DNA from: Betaproteobacteria bacterium
GTDB lineage: Bacteria > Pseudomonadota > Gammaproteobacteria > Burkholderiales > Thiobacillaceae
Direction of reading: 5' to 3'
Length of the DNA stretch: 34,919 nucleotides
Assembly (NCBI GenBank): GCA_020061585.1
Contig: JAGUXX010000178.1
Coordinates: 1 to 34,919, forward strand
Numbering within the stretch: the first letter of the stretch is position 1; every line of letters starts with the position of its first letter. Below, in pieces: positions 23,382 through 31,542 of the stretch. A program made the position numbers and the translations under genes. The notes beneath the pieces are model-generated. The model saw only the letters and a program-made list of their open reading frames with translations, was not told the origin of the DNA and searched no databases.

Positions 23382-24464
23382 ATGCAAAGACGAACCTTTC
23401 TGACTTCCGCCGGCGCCGGTCTCGGCCTTGCCGCCACCGCTTTGGCGCCGAAGGCGTTTGCCGATGGCCCGAGCATCAAATGGCATCTGGCTTCGAGCTT
23501 TCCCAAGAGTCTGGATACCATCTACGGCGCGGCGGAAGTGCTGGCCGATCGACTCGGCAAGATCACCGGCGGCAAGTTTCAGTTGCGGGTGCATGCCGGC
23601 GGCGAACTGGTGCCGGGCTTGCAGGTGCTCGACGCGGTGCAGAACGGCACGGTCGAATGCGGCCATTCCGCGAGTTACTACTATGTCGGCAAGAACATGG
23701 CGTTCGCCTTCGATTGCGCCGTGCCGTTCGGGCTGACGGCGCGTCAGCAGAATGCCTGGATGTATGCCGGCGGCGGCTTGCAATTGATGCGCGAATTGTT
23801 CCAGCAATACAACATCGTGCAGTTTCCCGGCGGCAACACCGGCGTGCAGATGGGCGGCTGGTTCCGCAAGGAGATCAAATCGCTGGCGGATCTGAAGGGT
23901 CTGAAAATGCGCATTCCCGGCATCGGCGGGCAGATCATGGCGAAGCTGGGCGTGGTGCCGCAGACCTTGGCCGGCGGCGATATCTATCCGTCGCTGGAGC
24001 GCGGCGCGATCGACGCGGCGGAATGGGTCGGCCCGTATGACGACGAGAAACTCGGCTTCCACAAGATCGCCAAGAACTATTACTACCCGGGTTGGTGGGA
24101 AGGCGGTCCGCAACTGTCGTTCTACGTCAACCTCAAGAAATGGCGGGAACTGCCGGAAAACTATCAGGCCGCTTTCGAGACCGCCTGCGTCGAGGCCAAT
24201 GTCAGAATGCTGGCCGAGTATGATGCCAAGAATCCGCAAGCGATAATGCGGCTGATCAAGCAAGGCGCGAAACTGCGCGCCTTCCCGAAAGACATCATGG
24301 AAGCCGCGAAACAGGCGGCGTTCACGCTGTATGACGCGGAGGCGAAGAAGAATCCGACCTTCGCGAAAATCTACAAGGACTGGAAGCGCTTCCGCGACCT
24401 GGAAAACCAGTGGTTCAAGGTCGCCGAAGCCGCCTATGCCAACTTTCTTTACTACTCGAAGTAA
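23382..24464 (+). CDS. TRAP transporter solute-binding protein, TakP-like (2-oxoacid type)
   Basis: A 360-residue DctP-family periplasmic binding protein. The N terminus is a Tat-type signal (RRTFL at residues 3-7, cleavage near AFA|DG). The body closely follows Rhodobacter TakP, a Na+/2-oxoacid binding protein: ASSFPKSLDTIYGAAEVL, GGELVPGLQVLDAV, FPGGNTGVQMGGWFRKEI, GGDIYPSLERGAIDAAEWVGPYDDEK and YYYPGWWEGGP. Ligand specificity is inferred. No DctQ or DctM membrane subunit is in the window, so the permease must be elsewhere, or the protein serves another partner. AAGG precedes the ATG. The cytochrome c gene starts 14 bases downstream. Confidence 0.9.
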   Translation: MQRRTFLTSAGAGLGLAATALAPKAFADGPSIKWHLASSFPKSLDTIYGAAEVLADRLGKITGGKFQLRVHAGGELVPGLQVLDAVQNGTVECGHSASYYYVGKNMAFAFDCAVPFGLTARQQNAWMYAGGGLQLMRELFQQYNIVQFPGGNTGVQMGGWFRKEIKSLADLKGLKMRIPGIGGQIMAKLGVVPQTLAGGDIYPSLERGAIDAAEWVGPYDDEKLGFHKIAKNYYYPGWWEGGPQLSFYVNLKKWRELPENYQAAFETACVEANVRMLAEYDAKNPQAIMRLIKQGAKLRAFPKDIMEAAKQAAFTLYDAEAKKNPTFAKIYKDWKRFRDLENQWFKVAEAAYANFLYYSK

Positions 24465-24478
24465 TCTAGGAGCCTGAC

Positions 24479-24841
24479 ATGCGAGTTGCCGTTGTTGCAC
24501 TGATTGCCATGACCGCGCTGACGGCCTGTGGTGACAAAGCCGAAGTCGCCCCCGCCGCCGCGCCGCAAACCACCGCGCCGGAGCCGATCGAGACGCCGGC
24601 GGTAAACCCGGGGAAACTGAAATATCTCGCGGTTTGCCAAGGCTGTCATGGCCGCGACGGCCAAGGCCAGGGTTCCTTCGCGAAACTGGCCGGCCGGCCG
24701 GCAGAGGAGCTGGTCAAGCTGTTGCGGGACTATCGCGCGGGCACGCCGGTCGGCCCGCAAAGCGCCACGATGATGCCGTTCGCGAAAGCCTTGACCGACG
24801 CGGAAATCGATTCCATCGCCGATTACCTCGCCGGTCTGTAG
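24479..24841 (+). CDS. lipoprotein class I cytochrome c
   Basis: A 120-residue small c-type cytochrome. The signal peptide ends in lipobox LTAC with Cys17, so it is probably membrane-tethered. A Pro/Ala-rich linker (21-43) leads to the cytochrome domain with heme motif CQGCH at 53-57. MMPFA near residue 98 supplies the likely methionine axial ligand, and DAEIDSIADYLAGL is the usual last helix. AGGAG precedes the ATG. It follows the TRAP binding protein by 14 bases and is probably cotranscribed. The redox partner is not evident. A short ATTGCC/GGCAAT hairpin at 24861-24876 may end the transcript. Confidence 0.9.
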   Translation: MRVAVVALIAMTALTACGDKAEVAPAAAPQTTAPEPIETPAVNPGKLKYLAVCQGCHGRDGQGQGSFAKLAGRPAEELVKLLRDYRAGTPVGPQSATMMPFAKALTDAEIDSIADYLAGL

Positions 24842-24935
24842 CCGCGCCGGGCAGGCGCTGATTGCCAGGCGGCAATTGCGCTCAACAGCTATCCTGAAAC
24901 CATGTATGCACTGAGGTTTCAAAGGAGCAGACCAG

Positions 24936-26435
24936 ATGTTCGAATCCGCCGAAATCGGCCACAAGGTCGATAAAGCCAGCTATGAGCAGCAGCTTCCCGA
25001 GCTGCGCGAGGCCTTGCTCGACGCGCAGTACGACCTGATCACCACGCGCGCGTTTCCGGTGGTGATACTGATCGGCGGAGTCGACGGCGCCGGGCGTAGT
25101 GAATCGGTCGGCCTGCTCAACCAGTGGCTGGACCCGCGCCATATCCTGACCCATGGCATGGGCGAGCCGTCCGACGAGGAACGCGATCGTCCGCCGATGT
25201 GGCGCTTCTGGCGCGCCTTGCCGCCGAAAGGCAAGATCGCGGTGTTCCAGGGCTCCTGGTACAGCCTGCCGTTGCTCGACCGGGTCTATGACCGGATCAA
25301 GAACGCCGGACTGGACCGGGCGATCGCGCGCAATGTGCGGTTCGAACGCATGCTGGCCGACGAAGGCGCGCTGATCCTCAAATTCTGGTTCCACCTGTCC
25401 AAGGACCGCCAGGAAAAACGCCTCAAGAGCCTGCAAAAGGACCCGCATACACGCTGGCGGGTGACGCAGCGCGACTGGGAACACTTCGAGCATTACGACA
25501 AGTTTCTCCAGACCAGCTCGAAAGTGCTGCGCACCAGCAGCACCGCGCAAGCCCCGTGGTACATCATCGAGGGCGAGGACGAACGCTATCGCAGTCTGAC
25601 CTTCGGCCGCATCCTGCTGGAGAACCTGCGCCACCGGCTGGAGCGCGATGCGCTGCCGGCCGCCGTGTTATCGGTGCCGCCGCTGCCGGCGGCGGTCGAC
25701 AACCTGCATCTGCTGAAGGCGCTCGATCTCGACGCCAAGCTCGACAAGCAAACCTATCAGGCTCGACTGGAAGAACTCCAGGGCCGTCTGAACCTGCTGA
25801 CCCGGCACAAGCGGTTCGGGGAAATTTCCGTGGTCTGCGTGTTCGAGGGCAACGACGCCGCCGGCAAGGGCGGCAGCATCCGTCGCATCACCGGCGCGCT
25901 CGACGCACGCCGGTATCAGATCATCCCGATCGCCGCGCCGACCGACGAGGAAAAGGCCCAGCCCTATCTATGGCGGTTCTGGCGCCATCTGCCGCGCCGC
26001 GGCAAGCTGACCTTGTTCGACCGCTCCTGGTATGGCCGGGTGCTGGTGGAACGCGTCGAGGGCTATTGCGCGGAGTACGACTGGATGCGCGCCTACAGCG
26101 AAATCAACGACTTCGAGACGCAACTGACGGAACACGACATCGTGCTGGTGAAATTCTGGCTGGCGATCAGCGAAGAAGAACAACTGAAGCGCTTCCAGGA
26201 ACGCGAAAATACCGGCTTCAAGCGCTACAAGATCACCACCGAGGACTGGCGCAACCGCGAAAAGTGGCCGCAATACGAACAAGCCGTATGCGACATGGTG
26301 GACCGCACCAGCACCGAAATCGCGCCCTGGACCTTGATTCCGGCAAACGACAAGAACTACGCCCGGATCAAGATTCTGGAAACGCTGTGCAATTGCATCG
26401 AAGCCGGGTTGAAGGGTCTCGGCAAGAAAAAATAA
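24936..26435 (+). CDS. two-domain polyphosphate kinase 2 (polyphosphate:AMP phosphotransferase type)
   Basis: A 499-residue class II PPK2, two tandem P-loop domains. The first domain has GGVDGAGRSES at 47-57, a Walker A that has lost its lysine (Arg54), and QGSWYSLPLLDRV. The second keeps intact motifs: EGNDAAGKGGS at 304-314 and DRSWYGRVLVERVEG at 362-376. This degenerate-plus-active pattern and length are typical of class II enzymes, which phosphorylate AMP to ADP with polyphosphate (as in P. aeruginosa PA3455 and Acinetobacter PAP). Here the pattern matches the family and the reaction is inferred. It acts in the cytoplasm in polyphosphate and adenylate recycling. AAAGGAG precedes the ATG. 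Confidence 0.93.
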   Translation: MFESAEIGHKVDKASYEQQLPELREALLDAQYDLITTRAFPVVILIGGVDGAGRSESVGLLNQWLDPRHILTHGMGEPSDEERDRPPMWRFWRALPPKGKIAVFQGSWYSLPLLDRVYDRIKNAGLDRAIARNVRFERMLADEGALILKFWFHLSKDRQEKRLKSLQKDPHTRWRVTQRDWEHFEHYDKFLQTSSKVLRTSSTAQAPWYIIEGEDERYRSLTFGRILLENLRHRLERDALPAAVLSVPPLPAAVDNLHLLKALDLDAKLDKQTYQARLEELQGRLNLLTRHKRFGEISVVCVFEGNDAAGKGGSIRRITGALDARRYQIIPIAAPTDEEKAQPYLWRFWRHLPRRGKLTLFDRSWYGRVLVERVEGYCAEYDWMRAYSEINDFETQLTEHDIVLVKFWLAISEEEQLKRFQERENTGFKRYKITTEDWRNREKWPQYEQAVCDMVDRTSTEIAPWTLIPANDKNYARIKILETLCNCIEAGLKGLGKKK

Positions 26436-26440
26436 GCCAT

Positions 26441-26479
26441 CGGCGTCGGGGATCGCGCGTCGCGCCATCCCCGACGCCG
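26441..26479. terminator. hairpin between convergent PPK2 and FKBP genes
   Basis: A perfect 13-bp stem (CGGCGTCGGGGAT at 26441-26453, partner at 26467-26479) separates the two convergent genes. On the minus strand it is followed by a T-rich run (complement of AAAAAATAAG at 26427-26436), so it is a good terminator for the FKBP gene. On the plus strand there is no T-run. Confidence 0.8.
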
Positions 26480-26487
26480 GCTGAAAC

Positions 26488-26832
26488 TCAGCGCACCGCC
26501 AGCAGTTCGACGTCGAACACCAGCGTCGCGTTCGGCGGAATCACGCCGCCGGCGCCGCGCGCGCCATAGCCCAGATCGGGCGGAATGGTCAGCTTGCGCT
26601 TGCCGCCGACCTTCATGCCGGCCACGCCTTCATCCCAACCGCGAATGACATGGCCGCGACCGAGCGGAAAATCGAATGCTTCATTGCGATCCACACTGGA
26701 ATCGAACTTGTTGCCATTGGTCAGATAGCCGCTGTAATGCACGCTGACCATCTTGCCGGCCAGGGCCTCATCGCCTTCGCCAAGCTGGATTTCTTCGATT
26801 ACCAGGCCGCTGGCGGTTGTCGTGACGGACAT
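26488..26832 (-). CDS. FKBP-type peptidyl-prolyl cis-trans isomerase
   Basis: A 114-residue single-domain FKBP without a signal peptide, so probably cytoplasmic. Active-site residues are visible in [50 protein letters not shown] and [11 protein letters not shown]. It accelerates proline isomerisation during protein folding. AAGGAG six bases before the ATG at 26832 fixes the start; an in-frame ATG at 26853 would add seven residues and lacks such a site. Its transcript ends at the hairpin facing PPK2. Confidence 0.95.
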   Translation of the reverse strand: MSVTTTASGLVIEEIQLGEGDEALAGKMVSVHYSGYLTNGNKFDSSVDRNEAFDFPLGRGHVIRGWDEGVAGMKVGGKRKLTIPPDLGYGARGAGGVIPPNATLVFDVELLAVR

Positions 26833-26861
26833 GAACACTCCTTTGTAGGACATAAAAAAAA

Positions 26862-27048
26862 CGGCACGCTAGCCCGGATATTTCATGAATTCGCGTGATG
26901 TTCGCGCAGGACCTTGTTTGCAATGGGAATTTCGCGAAGGAGTGGCGTAGTTATTCATACGCCCGACTGAGCGAAACTTTCCAGTGCGGACAAGGGACCA
27001 GCGAGGGCGCGCGAGCATTCATGAAATATCCGGGCCTTCGGCGTGCCG
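26862..27048. repeat. MITE-like element with imperfect terminal inverted repeats
   Basis: GCCCGGATATTTCATGAAT at 26872-26890 is the exact reverse complement of 27017-27035. Just outside, CGGCACGC (26862-26869) pairs with GCGTGCCG (27041-27048). Together they form about 27 paired bases at each end, with short unpaired gaps, of a 187-base unit. The interior has no credible gene. It fills the space between the start of the FKBP gene and the end of the OmpA-like gene. The arrangement suggests a non-autonomous mobile element, though no target duplication was recognised. Confidence 0.6.
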
Positions 27049-27064
27049 CGAGGGAGATCGGATT

Positions 27065-27736
27065 TTACTGAATCACGACCAGCACCACGCGCCGATTCTG
27101 GCTGCGCCCGGCCTTGTTCATGTTATCGGCGATCGGTTCGGTTTCGCCATAGGAAATGGTCGACATGCGGTGCAGCGGTATGCCGCCGTGTATGCTCAGA
27201 TAACGCTTGACCGCCTCGGCGCGCGCCTCGCCAAGCTTCAGGTTGCCCGCCGCCGAGCCGGTGCTGTCGGTATGGCCCTGGATTTCGATATAAATATTCT
27301 GGTCATCGTTCTTGAGTTGCGCGACGAACTCGTCCAAAGCAGCTTCGGCCACGCCGCCCAATTCGGATTTGCCGGAAGCAAACTTCAACTTGTCATCGGA
27401 CAGCACCACCTCGTAACTCAGCTTGCCGGCCACCAACTTGCCAGCCTCGTTTGCCCGCTCCAGCGCTTCCCGGGCGGTTTTCGACAGTTGCTCGATGTCC
27501 GCCTCGTTGGCGGCCAGTCGATCGGCATGCACTTTCAGCGTAACCTGAACTTCATCGATTTGTTGTCGCTGGCCCGCGAGGCTGGATTCGGCGGCCGCCA
27601 CACGACCATTCAGCGCCTGCGACTGGCTGCTCAACGGATCCAGTTTGGTTTGTACATATTCATGCACATAGTCACGCGTGGCGCAGCCGGTGAAAAGTAG
27701 TGAAACTGATGCCCAGAGCAATAACGATTTGTTCAT
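27065..27736 (-). CDS. OmpA-family lipoprotein with coiled-coil region
   Basis: A 223-residue lipoprotein: a short signal ends in lipobox FTGC with Cys18. Residues of about 25-105 form a heptad-like coiled coil (LSSQSQALNGRVAAAESSLAGQ onward). The OmpA C-terminal peptidoglycan-binding domain follows (about 110-223): YIEIQGHTDSTGSAAGNLKLGEARAEAVKRYL, then YGETEPIADN and QNRRVVLVV. The likely role is tethering the outer membrane to peptidoglycan. GGGGAG precedes the ATG at 27736 by seven bases; an upstream in-frame ATG at 27751 is less likely. The upstream 209-base spacer is A/T-rich and holds a palindromic ATTATAAT at 27822-27829 that could serve as a -10 box on either strand. Confidence 0.92.
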   Translation of the reverse strand: MNKSLLLWASVSLLFTGCATRDYVHEYVQTKLDPLSSQSQALNGRVAAAESSLAGQRQQIDEVQVTLKVHADRLAANEADIEQLSKTAREALERANEAGKLVAGKLSYEVVLSDDKLKFASGKSELGGVAEAALDEFVAQLKNDDQNIYIEIQGHTDSTGSAAGNLKLGEARAEAVKRYLSIHGGIPLHRMSTISYGETEPIADNMNKAGRSQNRRVVLVVIQ

Positions 27737-27945
27737 TTTGAAACTCCCCATGACTTGATTCCATCCGTGGTAACGGCGAATCTTGAAAAAAATCTAGCCG
27801 GACAATAGCTGTTACATTCAAATTATAATGCAAGTCATTGGAAACAAAAGAATTTTAATCAAAATTAATTATTCCGAGTCTAATCTTGCACAATCCACCC
27901 GCCAACCAGAAATAGTCCGCTTCCGATTTTCCCCACGAAAAACCC

Positions 27946-28794
27946 ATGAAAATTCCGCCCAGACTCCAACCGTTGCTCGAAGACGGCCTGATCGACGACG
28001 TCACCCGACAATTGATGAGCGGCAAGGAAGCGATGGTGTTCGTCGTCCGCTGCGGCGACGATGTGCGTTGCGCCAAGGTCTACAAGGAAGCCAACAAACG
28101 CAGTTTCCGCCAGAGCGTCGACTACACCGAAAACCGCAAGGTCAAGAACAGCCGCCAGGCGCGCGCCATGGCCAAGGGCACCCGCTATGGCCGGGAAGCG
28201 CAGGAAGAAGCCTGGCAAAACGCCGAAGTCGATGCCTTGTATCGTCTGGCCCGCGCCGGCGTGCGGGTGCCGACACCCTACAACTTCCATGCCGGCGTGC
28301 TGTTGATGGAACTGGTCACCGATGCCGACGGCAATGCCGCGCCGCGCCTGAACGATGTCGAATTCACGCCGGAGCAGGCGCGCACCCATTTTCACGCGCT
28401 GATTCGGCAAGTGGTGCTGATGCTGTGCGCCGGGGTGATCCATGGCGATCTGTCGGAATTCAACATCCTGATCAGCCACGATGGTCCGGTGATCATCGAC
28501 CTGCCGCAGGCCGTCGACGCCGCCGGCAACAACCACGCCAAAGCCATGCTGGAACGCGATGTCGCCAACCTGGCCGACTACTTCGGTCGCTACGCCCCGG
28601 AACTGGCGACCACCCAATACGGCAAGGAAATCTGGTCCTTGTACGAACACGGCGAGCTGACGCCGGACACGCCGCTGAGCGGACGTTTCCGGCAGAGCGG
28701 CAAACCGGTGGACCTGGACAGCGTGATGCGGGAAATCGAGGATGTGCGCCTGGATGAGGAGGCGCGCGTGCGGCGGATGCGGGAAGCGGAGTGA
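27946..28794 (+). CDS. RIO1-family serine protein kinase
   Basis: A 282-residue bacterial RIO kinase. The phosphate-binding loop is SGKEAMVFVV at 25-34 and the ATP lysine is Lys44 (CAKVYKEANKRSF). The catalytic loop HGDLSEFN at 166-173 carries Asp168, and the metal-binding IIDLPQ follows at 183-188, replacing the usual DFG with the RIO-type IDxPQ. RIO kinases are best known in archaeal and eukaryotic ribosome assembly; bacterial members are less studied and their substrates are unknown. No strong Shine-Dalgarno sequence precedes the ATG. It ends eight bases before the convergent gspF stop, and the two stops sit inside a small TGAGC/GCTCA hairpin (28792-28804). Confidence 0.9.
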   Translation: MKIPPRLQPLLEDGLIDDVTRQLMSGKEAMVFVVRCGDDVRCAKVYKEANKRSFRQSVDYTENRKVKNSRQARAMAKGTRYGREAQEEAWQNAEVDALYRLARAGVRVPTPYNFHAGVLLMELVTDADGNAAPRLNDVEFTPEQARTHFHALIRQVVLMLCAGVIHGDLSEFNILISHDGPVIIDLPQAVDAAGNNHAKAMLERDVANLADYFGRYAPELATTQYGKEIWSLYEHGELTPDTPLSGRFRQSGKPVDLDSVMREIEDVRLDEEARVRRMREAE

Positions 28795-28801
28795 GCCGCG
28801 C

Positions 28802-30016
28802 TCAACGCACCATCTGATTCATCTCGAAGATCGGCATCAGAATCGCCAGCACGATCAGCAGCACCACGCCGCCCATGACCAGAATCAGCAACGGTTCCAG
28901 CAGCGCGGTCATCGACAGCACGCGGGTATCCAGTTCCTGCGTCTGCTGATTGGCGATGCGTTCGAGCATTTCCGGCAGGCGGCCGCTTTTCTCGCCGCTG
29001 GCGACCAGATGCGTCATCACCGGCGGGAACATGCCGGTCGAGGCAATCGCCCGGCTCATGCTGCCGCCCTCGCGCACCCGTTTGACGATTTCGTCGACCG
29101 CCGCGCGCATCGGCAGGTTGCCGACCACCCCGGCGGCGGCATGCAACGCCGACAGCAACGGTACGCCGCTGCCGGACAGGATGGCCAGGGTGCTGGTCAG
29201 CCGCGCGGTGTTGACGTTGCGGGTCAGGCGACCGATCAGCGGCAAACGCAACAGCAACAAATGCCAGCGATGCCGAAACGCCGCGCCGCGCAGCGCCTGG
29301 CGAAACAGCAACGCCGCGCCGATCAGAACCGCCAGCAGATACAGGCCGAAACTGCGCAGCAGCCCGGATACCGCGATCAAGATCTGGGTCAGCAGCGGCA
29401 AGGTCTGGTGCGAGTTCTCGAATACCGCCACCACCTGCGGCACCACATAGGTCAGCAAACCGGCCACCACCAGCACCGCGACAGTGGTCACCAGCGCCGG
29501 ATAGATGAACGCCAGACTGACCCGGCGATGCAGGCTGTTGCGCGCCTCGATGTAATCCGCCAGGCGTTCCAGCACGCCGCCCAGCTTGCCGGAGTCCTCG
29601 CCGCTGGCGACGATGGTGCGGTACAACTCGGAGAACACCGCCGGATAGCGCGCCATCGCCCGCGACAGGGAAGCGCCGCCCAGCACCTCGCCGCGCACGC
29701 CGGCCAGCACGCGCTGGGTAGCGGCGGATTCGGATTGTTCAATGCAGGCCGACAGGGTTTCTTCCATGGTCAGCCCGGCGGCCAACAGCGTCGCCATCTG
29801 GCGCGTGGCCAGGGCCAGGTCGGCGGCGGACAGCCCGCGTTCGCGGAACCGCCGTTTGCTCTGGCGCTGCACCGCTTCCAGCAACACCTCGACCCGGGTC
29901 GGGATCAAGCCGCGCTCACGCAGTTGCGCGCGCGCCTGGCGCGGCGTATCGGCCTCCAGCACGCCGCTTTCGCGGCGACCGGCGGCGTTTATGGCTTCAA
30001 AGCGGAATCCGGCCAT
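28802..30016 (-). CDS. gspF: type II secretion / type IV pilus inner-membrane protein GspF
   Basis: A 404-residue polytopic platform protein. It starts MAGFRFEAINAAGRRESGVLEAD, the standard GspF N terminus, then two T2SF domains each with the QxATLLAAGLTMEE- or SGSGVPLLSALH-like segment. Three membrane helices are visible: about 165-190 (VAVLVVAGLLTYVVPQV), about 212-235, and a C-terminal one at about 375-398 ending MPIFEMNQMVR. It connects the GspE ATPase to pseudopilus assembly in the inner membrane. MSHA-type MshG is a close alternative identity. It is the last gene of this minus-strand unit visible here, 27 bases after gspE; no gspG follows. Confidence 0.9.
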   Translation of the reverse strand: MAGFRFEAINAAGRRESGVLEADTPRQARAQLRERGLIPTRVEVLLEAVQRQSKRRFRERGLSAADLALATRQMATLLAAGLTMEETLSACIEQSESAATQRVLAGVRGEVLGGASLSRAMARYPAVFSELYRTIVASGEDSGKLGGVLERLADYIEARNSLHRRVSLAFIYPALVTTVAVLVVAGLLTYVVPQVVAVFENSHQTLPLLTQILIAVSGLLRSFGLYLLAVLIGAALLFRQALRGAAFRHRWHLLLLRLPLIGRLTRNVNTARLTSTLAILSGSGVPLLSALHAAAGVVGNLPMRAAVDEIVKRVREGGSMSRAIASTGMFPPVMTHLVASGEKSGRLPEMLERIANQQTQELDTRVLSMTALLEPLLILVMGGVVLLIVLAILMPIFEMNQMVR

Positions 30017-30043
30017 GCGCGCAAGTCATCGATGCCGGGTTGA

Positions 30044-31534
30044 TCACGCTCTGGCCACCCGCATCACTTCCTCCAGCGTGGTTTCGCCCGCCGCGACCCA
30101 GCGCAGGCCGTCGTCATACAGACTCAACCAGCCGTTGTTCGACGCCTCGGCGCGCAACACCGCCTCGCTGGCGCCATCGTGGATCTGCCGGCGCGCGGCG
30201 TCGTTGAGGCTGAACAGTTCGTAGACGCCGGTCCGACCGCGATAGCCGGTGTGATTGCACTCCGGGCAACCGACGGCATGCATCACCCGATCGACATTGT
30301 ATCCGGCCAGCGCCGCCTGTTCGGCGCCATCCAGAGTCGATGGCTGTTTGCAGGCCGGACACAGGCGGCGGATCAGGCGCTGGCCGAGCACGCCGATCAT
30401 GCTGGTGGCCAGCAGATAGGGTTCGACGCCCATGTCCGACAAACGGGTGACCGCGCCGAGCGCGTCATTGGTGTGCAGCGTGGCCAGCACCAGATGCCCG
30501 GTGAGCGAGGCCTGCACGGCGATCTGCGCGGTTTCCAGGTCGCGGATCTCGCCGATCATCACCACGTCCGGGTCCTGCCGCAGGATGGCGCGCAAGGCGC
30601 GCGCGAAAGTCAGCTCGATGCGCGGATTGACGTGGGTCTGGCTGACCTGATCGAGGTCGTACTCGATCGGGTCTTCGACGGTCATGATGTTCAGCCGAGT
30701 GGCGTCCAGCCGCGACAGCGCCGCGTACAACGTCGTGGTCTTGCCCGAACCGGTCGGCCCGGTGACCAGGATGATGCCGTGCGGCGCGCGGATCAGGCTG
30801 TCCAGCCCGCGCAGCACCGAAGGATTCATGCCCAAAGCCTCCAGTTCCAGCCGGCCATGCTGCTTGTCGAGCAGACGCAACACGACGCGTTCGCCGTGCC
30901 CGGTGGGCAACGTGGAAACCCGCACATCCACTGGCCGACCGGCGACGCGCAGGGTGATGCGGCCATCCTGCGGCAAGCGTTTTTCGGCGATGTCGAGACT
31001 GGCCATCACCTTGATCCGCGACACCAGCGCCGCGTGCAAGGCGCGCGGCGGCGTCATCACGTCGCGCAGCATGCCGTCGACGCGATAGCGGATCACCGAG
31101 CGATTTTCGTAGGCTTCCAGATGAATGTCGGAGGCGCCCTCGCGCAAGCCTTGCGCCAACAGCGCGTTGATCAAACGGATGATCGGCGCGTCGTCCTCCG
31201 ATTCGAGCAGATCGCCCACCGCCGGGATGTCCTGCGCCAGCGCTGTGAGGTCGATCTCCTGTTCCAGGTCGTCCATGATCCGCGCGGCATGCGCATCCTC
31301 GCGGGCATAGGCCTGGGCCAGGAGGGCGTCGAACGCCTCGCCGCTGAGCAACACCGGCAGCAAGCGCGTCGCCAGCACCCGGCGCGCCTCGGACAAGGCC
31401 GCGATGCCGGCATCCTCGCGCACCCAGACTTCGATCGCGTCGCCCACCTGACGCGCCGCCACCACGCCATGCGCGCGCGCGGCGTGATAGGGGATGCGGC
31501 GAACGATGGCGGGGTCGATGGACGGCAAGGACAT
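30044..31534 (-). CDS. gspE: type II secretion ATPase GspE (or MSHA-type MshE)
   Basis: A 496-residue secretion/assembly ATPase. A short N1E-like region (residues of about 1-110) is followed by ASDIHLEAYENRSVIRYRVDG, a Walker A GPTGSGKTTT at 259-268, the Asp box VEDPIEY, a Walker B-type motif VVMIGEIRD, the His box GHLVLATLHTND and a zinc site with CPACKQ and CPECNHTG (four cysteines). All catalytic elements are intact. It powers (pseudo)pilus assembly with GspF. The sequence resembles GspE most, yet MshE is close and the upstream gene is MshL-like. It starts eight bases after the MshM-GspD frame. Confidence 0.92.
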   Translation of the reverse strand: MSLPSIDPAIVRRIPYHAARAHGVVAARQVGDAIEVWVREDAGIAALSEARRVLATRLLPVLLSGEAFDALLAQAYAREDAHAARIMDDLEQEIDLTALAQDIPAVGDLLESEDDAPIIRLINALLAQGLREGASDIHLEAYENRSVIRYRVDGMLRDVMTPPRALHAALVSRIKVMASLDIAEKRLPQDGRITLRVAGRPVDVRVSTLPTGHGERVVLRLLDKQHGRLELEALGMNPSVLRGLDSLIRAPHGIILVTGPTGSGKTTTLYAALSRLDATRLNIMTVEDPIEYDLDQVSQTHVNPRIELTFARALRAILRQDPDVVMIGEIRDLETAQIAVQASLTGHLVLATLHTNDALGAVTRLSDMGVEPYLLATSMIGVLGQRLIRRLCPACKQPSTLDGAEQAALAGYNVDRVMHAVGCPECNHTGYRGRTGVYELFSLNDAARRQIHDGASEAVLRAEASNNGWLSLYDDGLRWVAAGETTLEEVMRVARA

Positions 31535-31542
31535 CCGGGCGC

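Noticed and set aside
23382-24464. Complete TRAP transporter operon
   Set aside because: Only the binding protein is present; the following genes are a cytochrome c and PPK2, with no DctQ or DctM.
28742-30043. 433-codon plus-strand open frame opposite gspF
   Set aside because: It is dominated by Gln/His/Arg runs, as expected from antisense reading of hydrophobic gspF codons.
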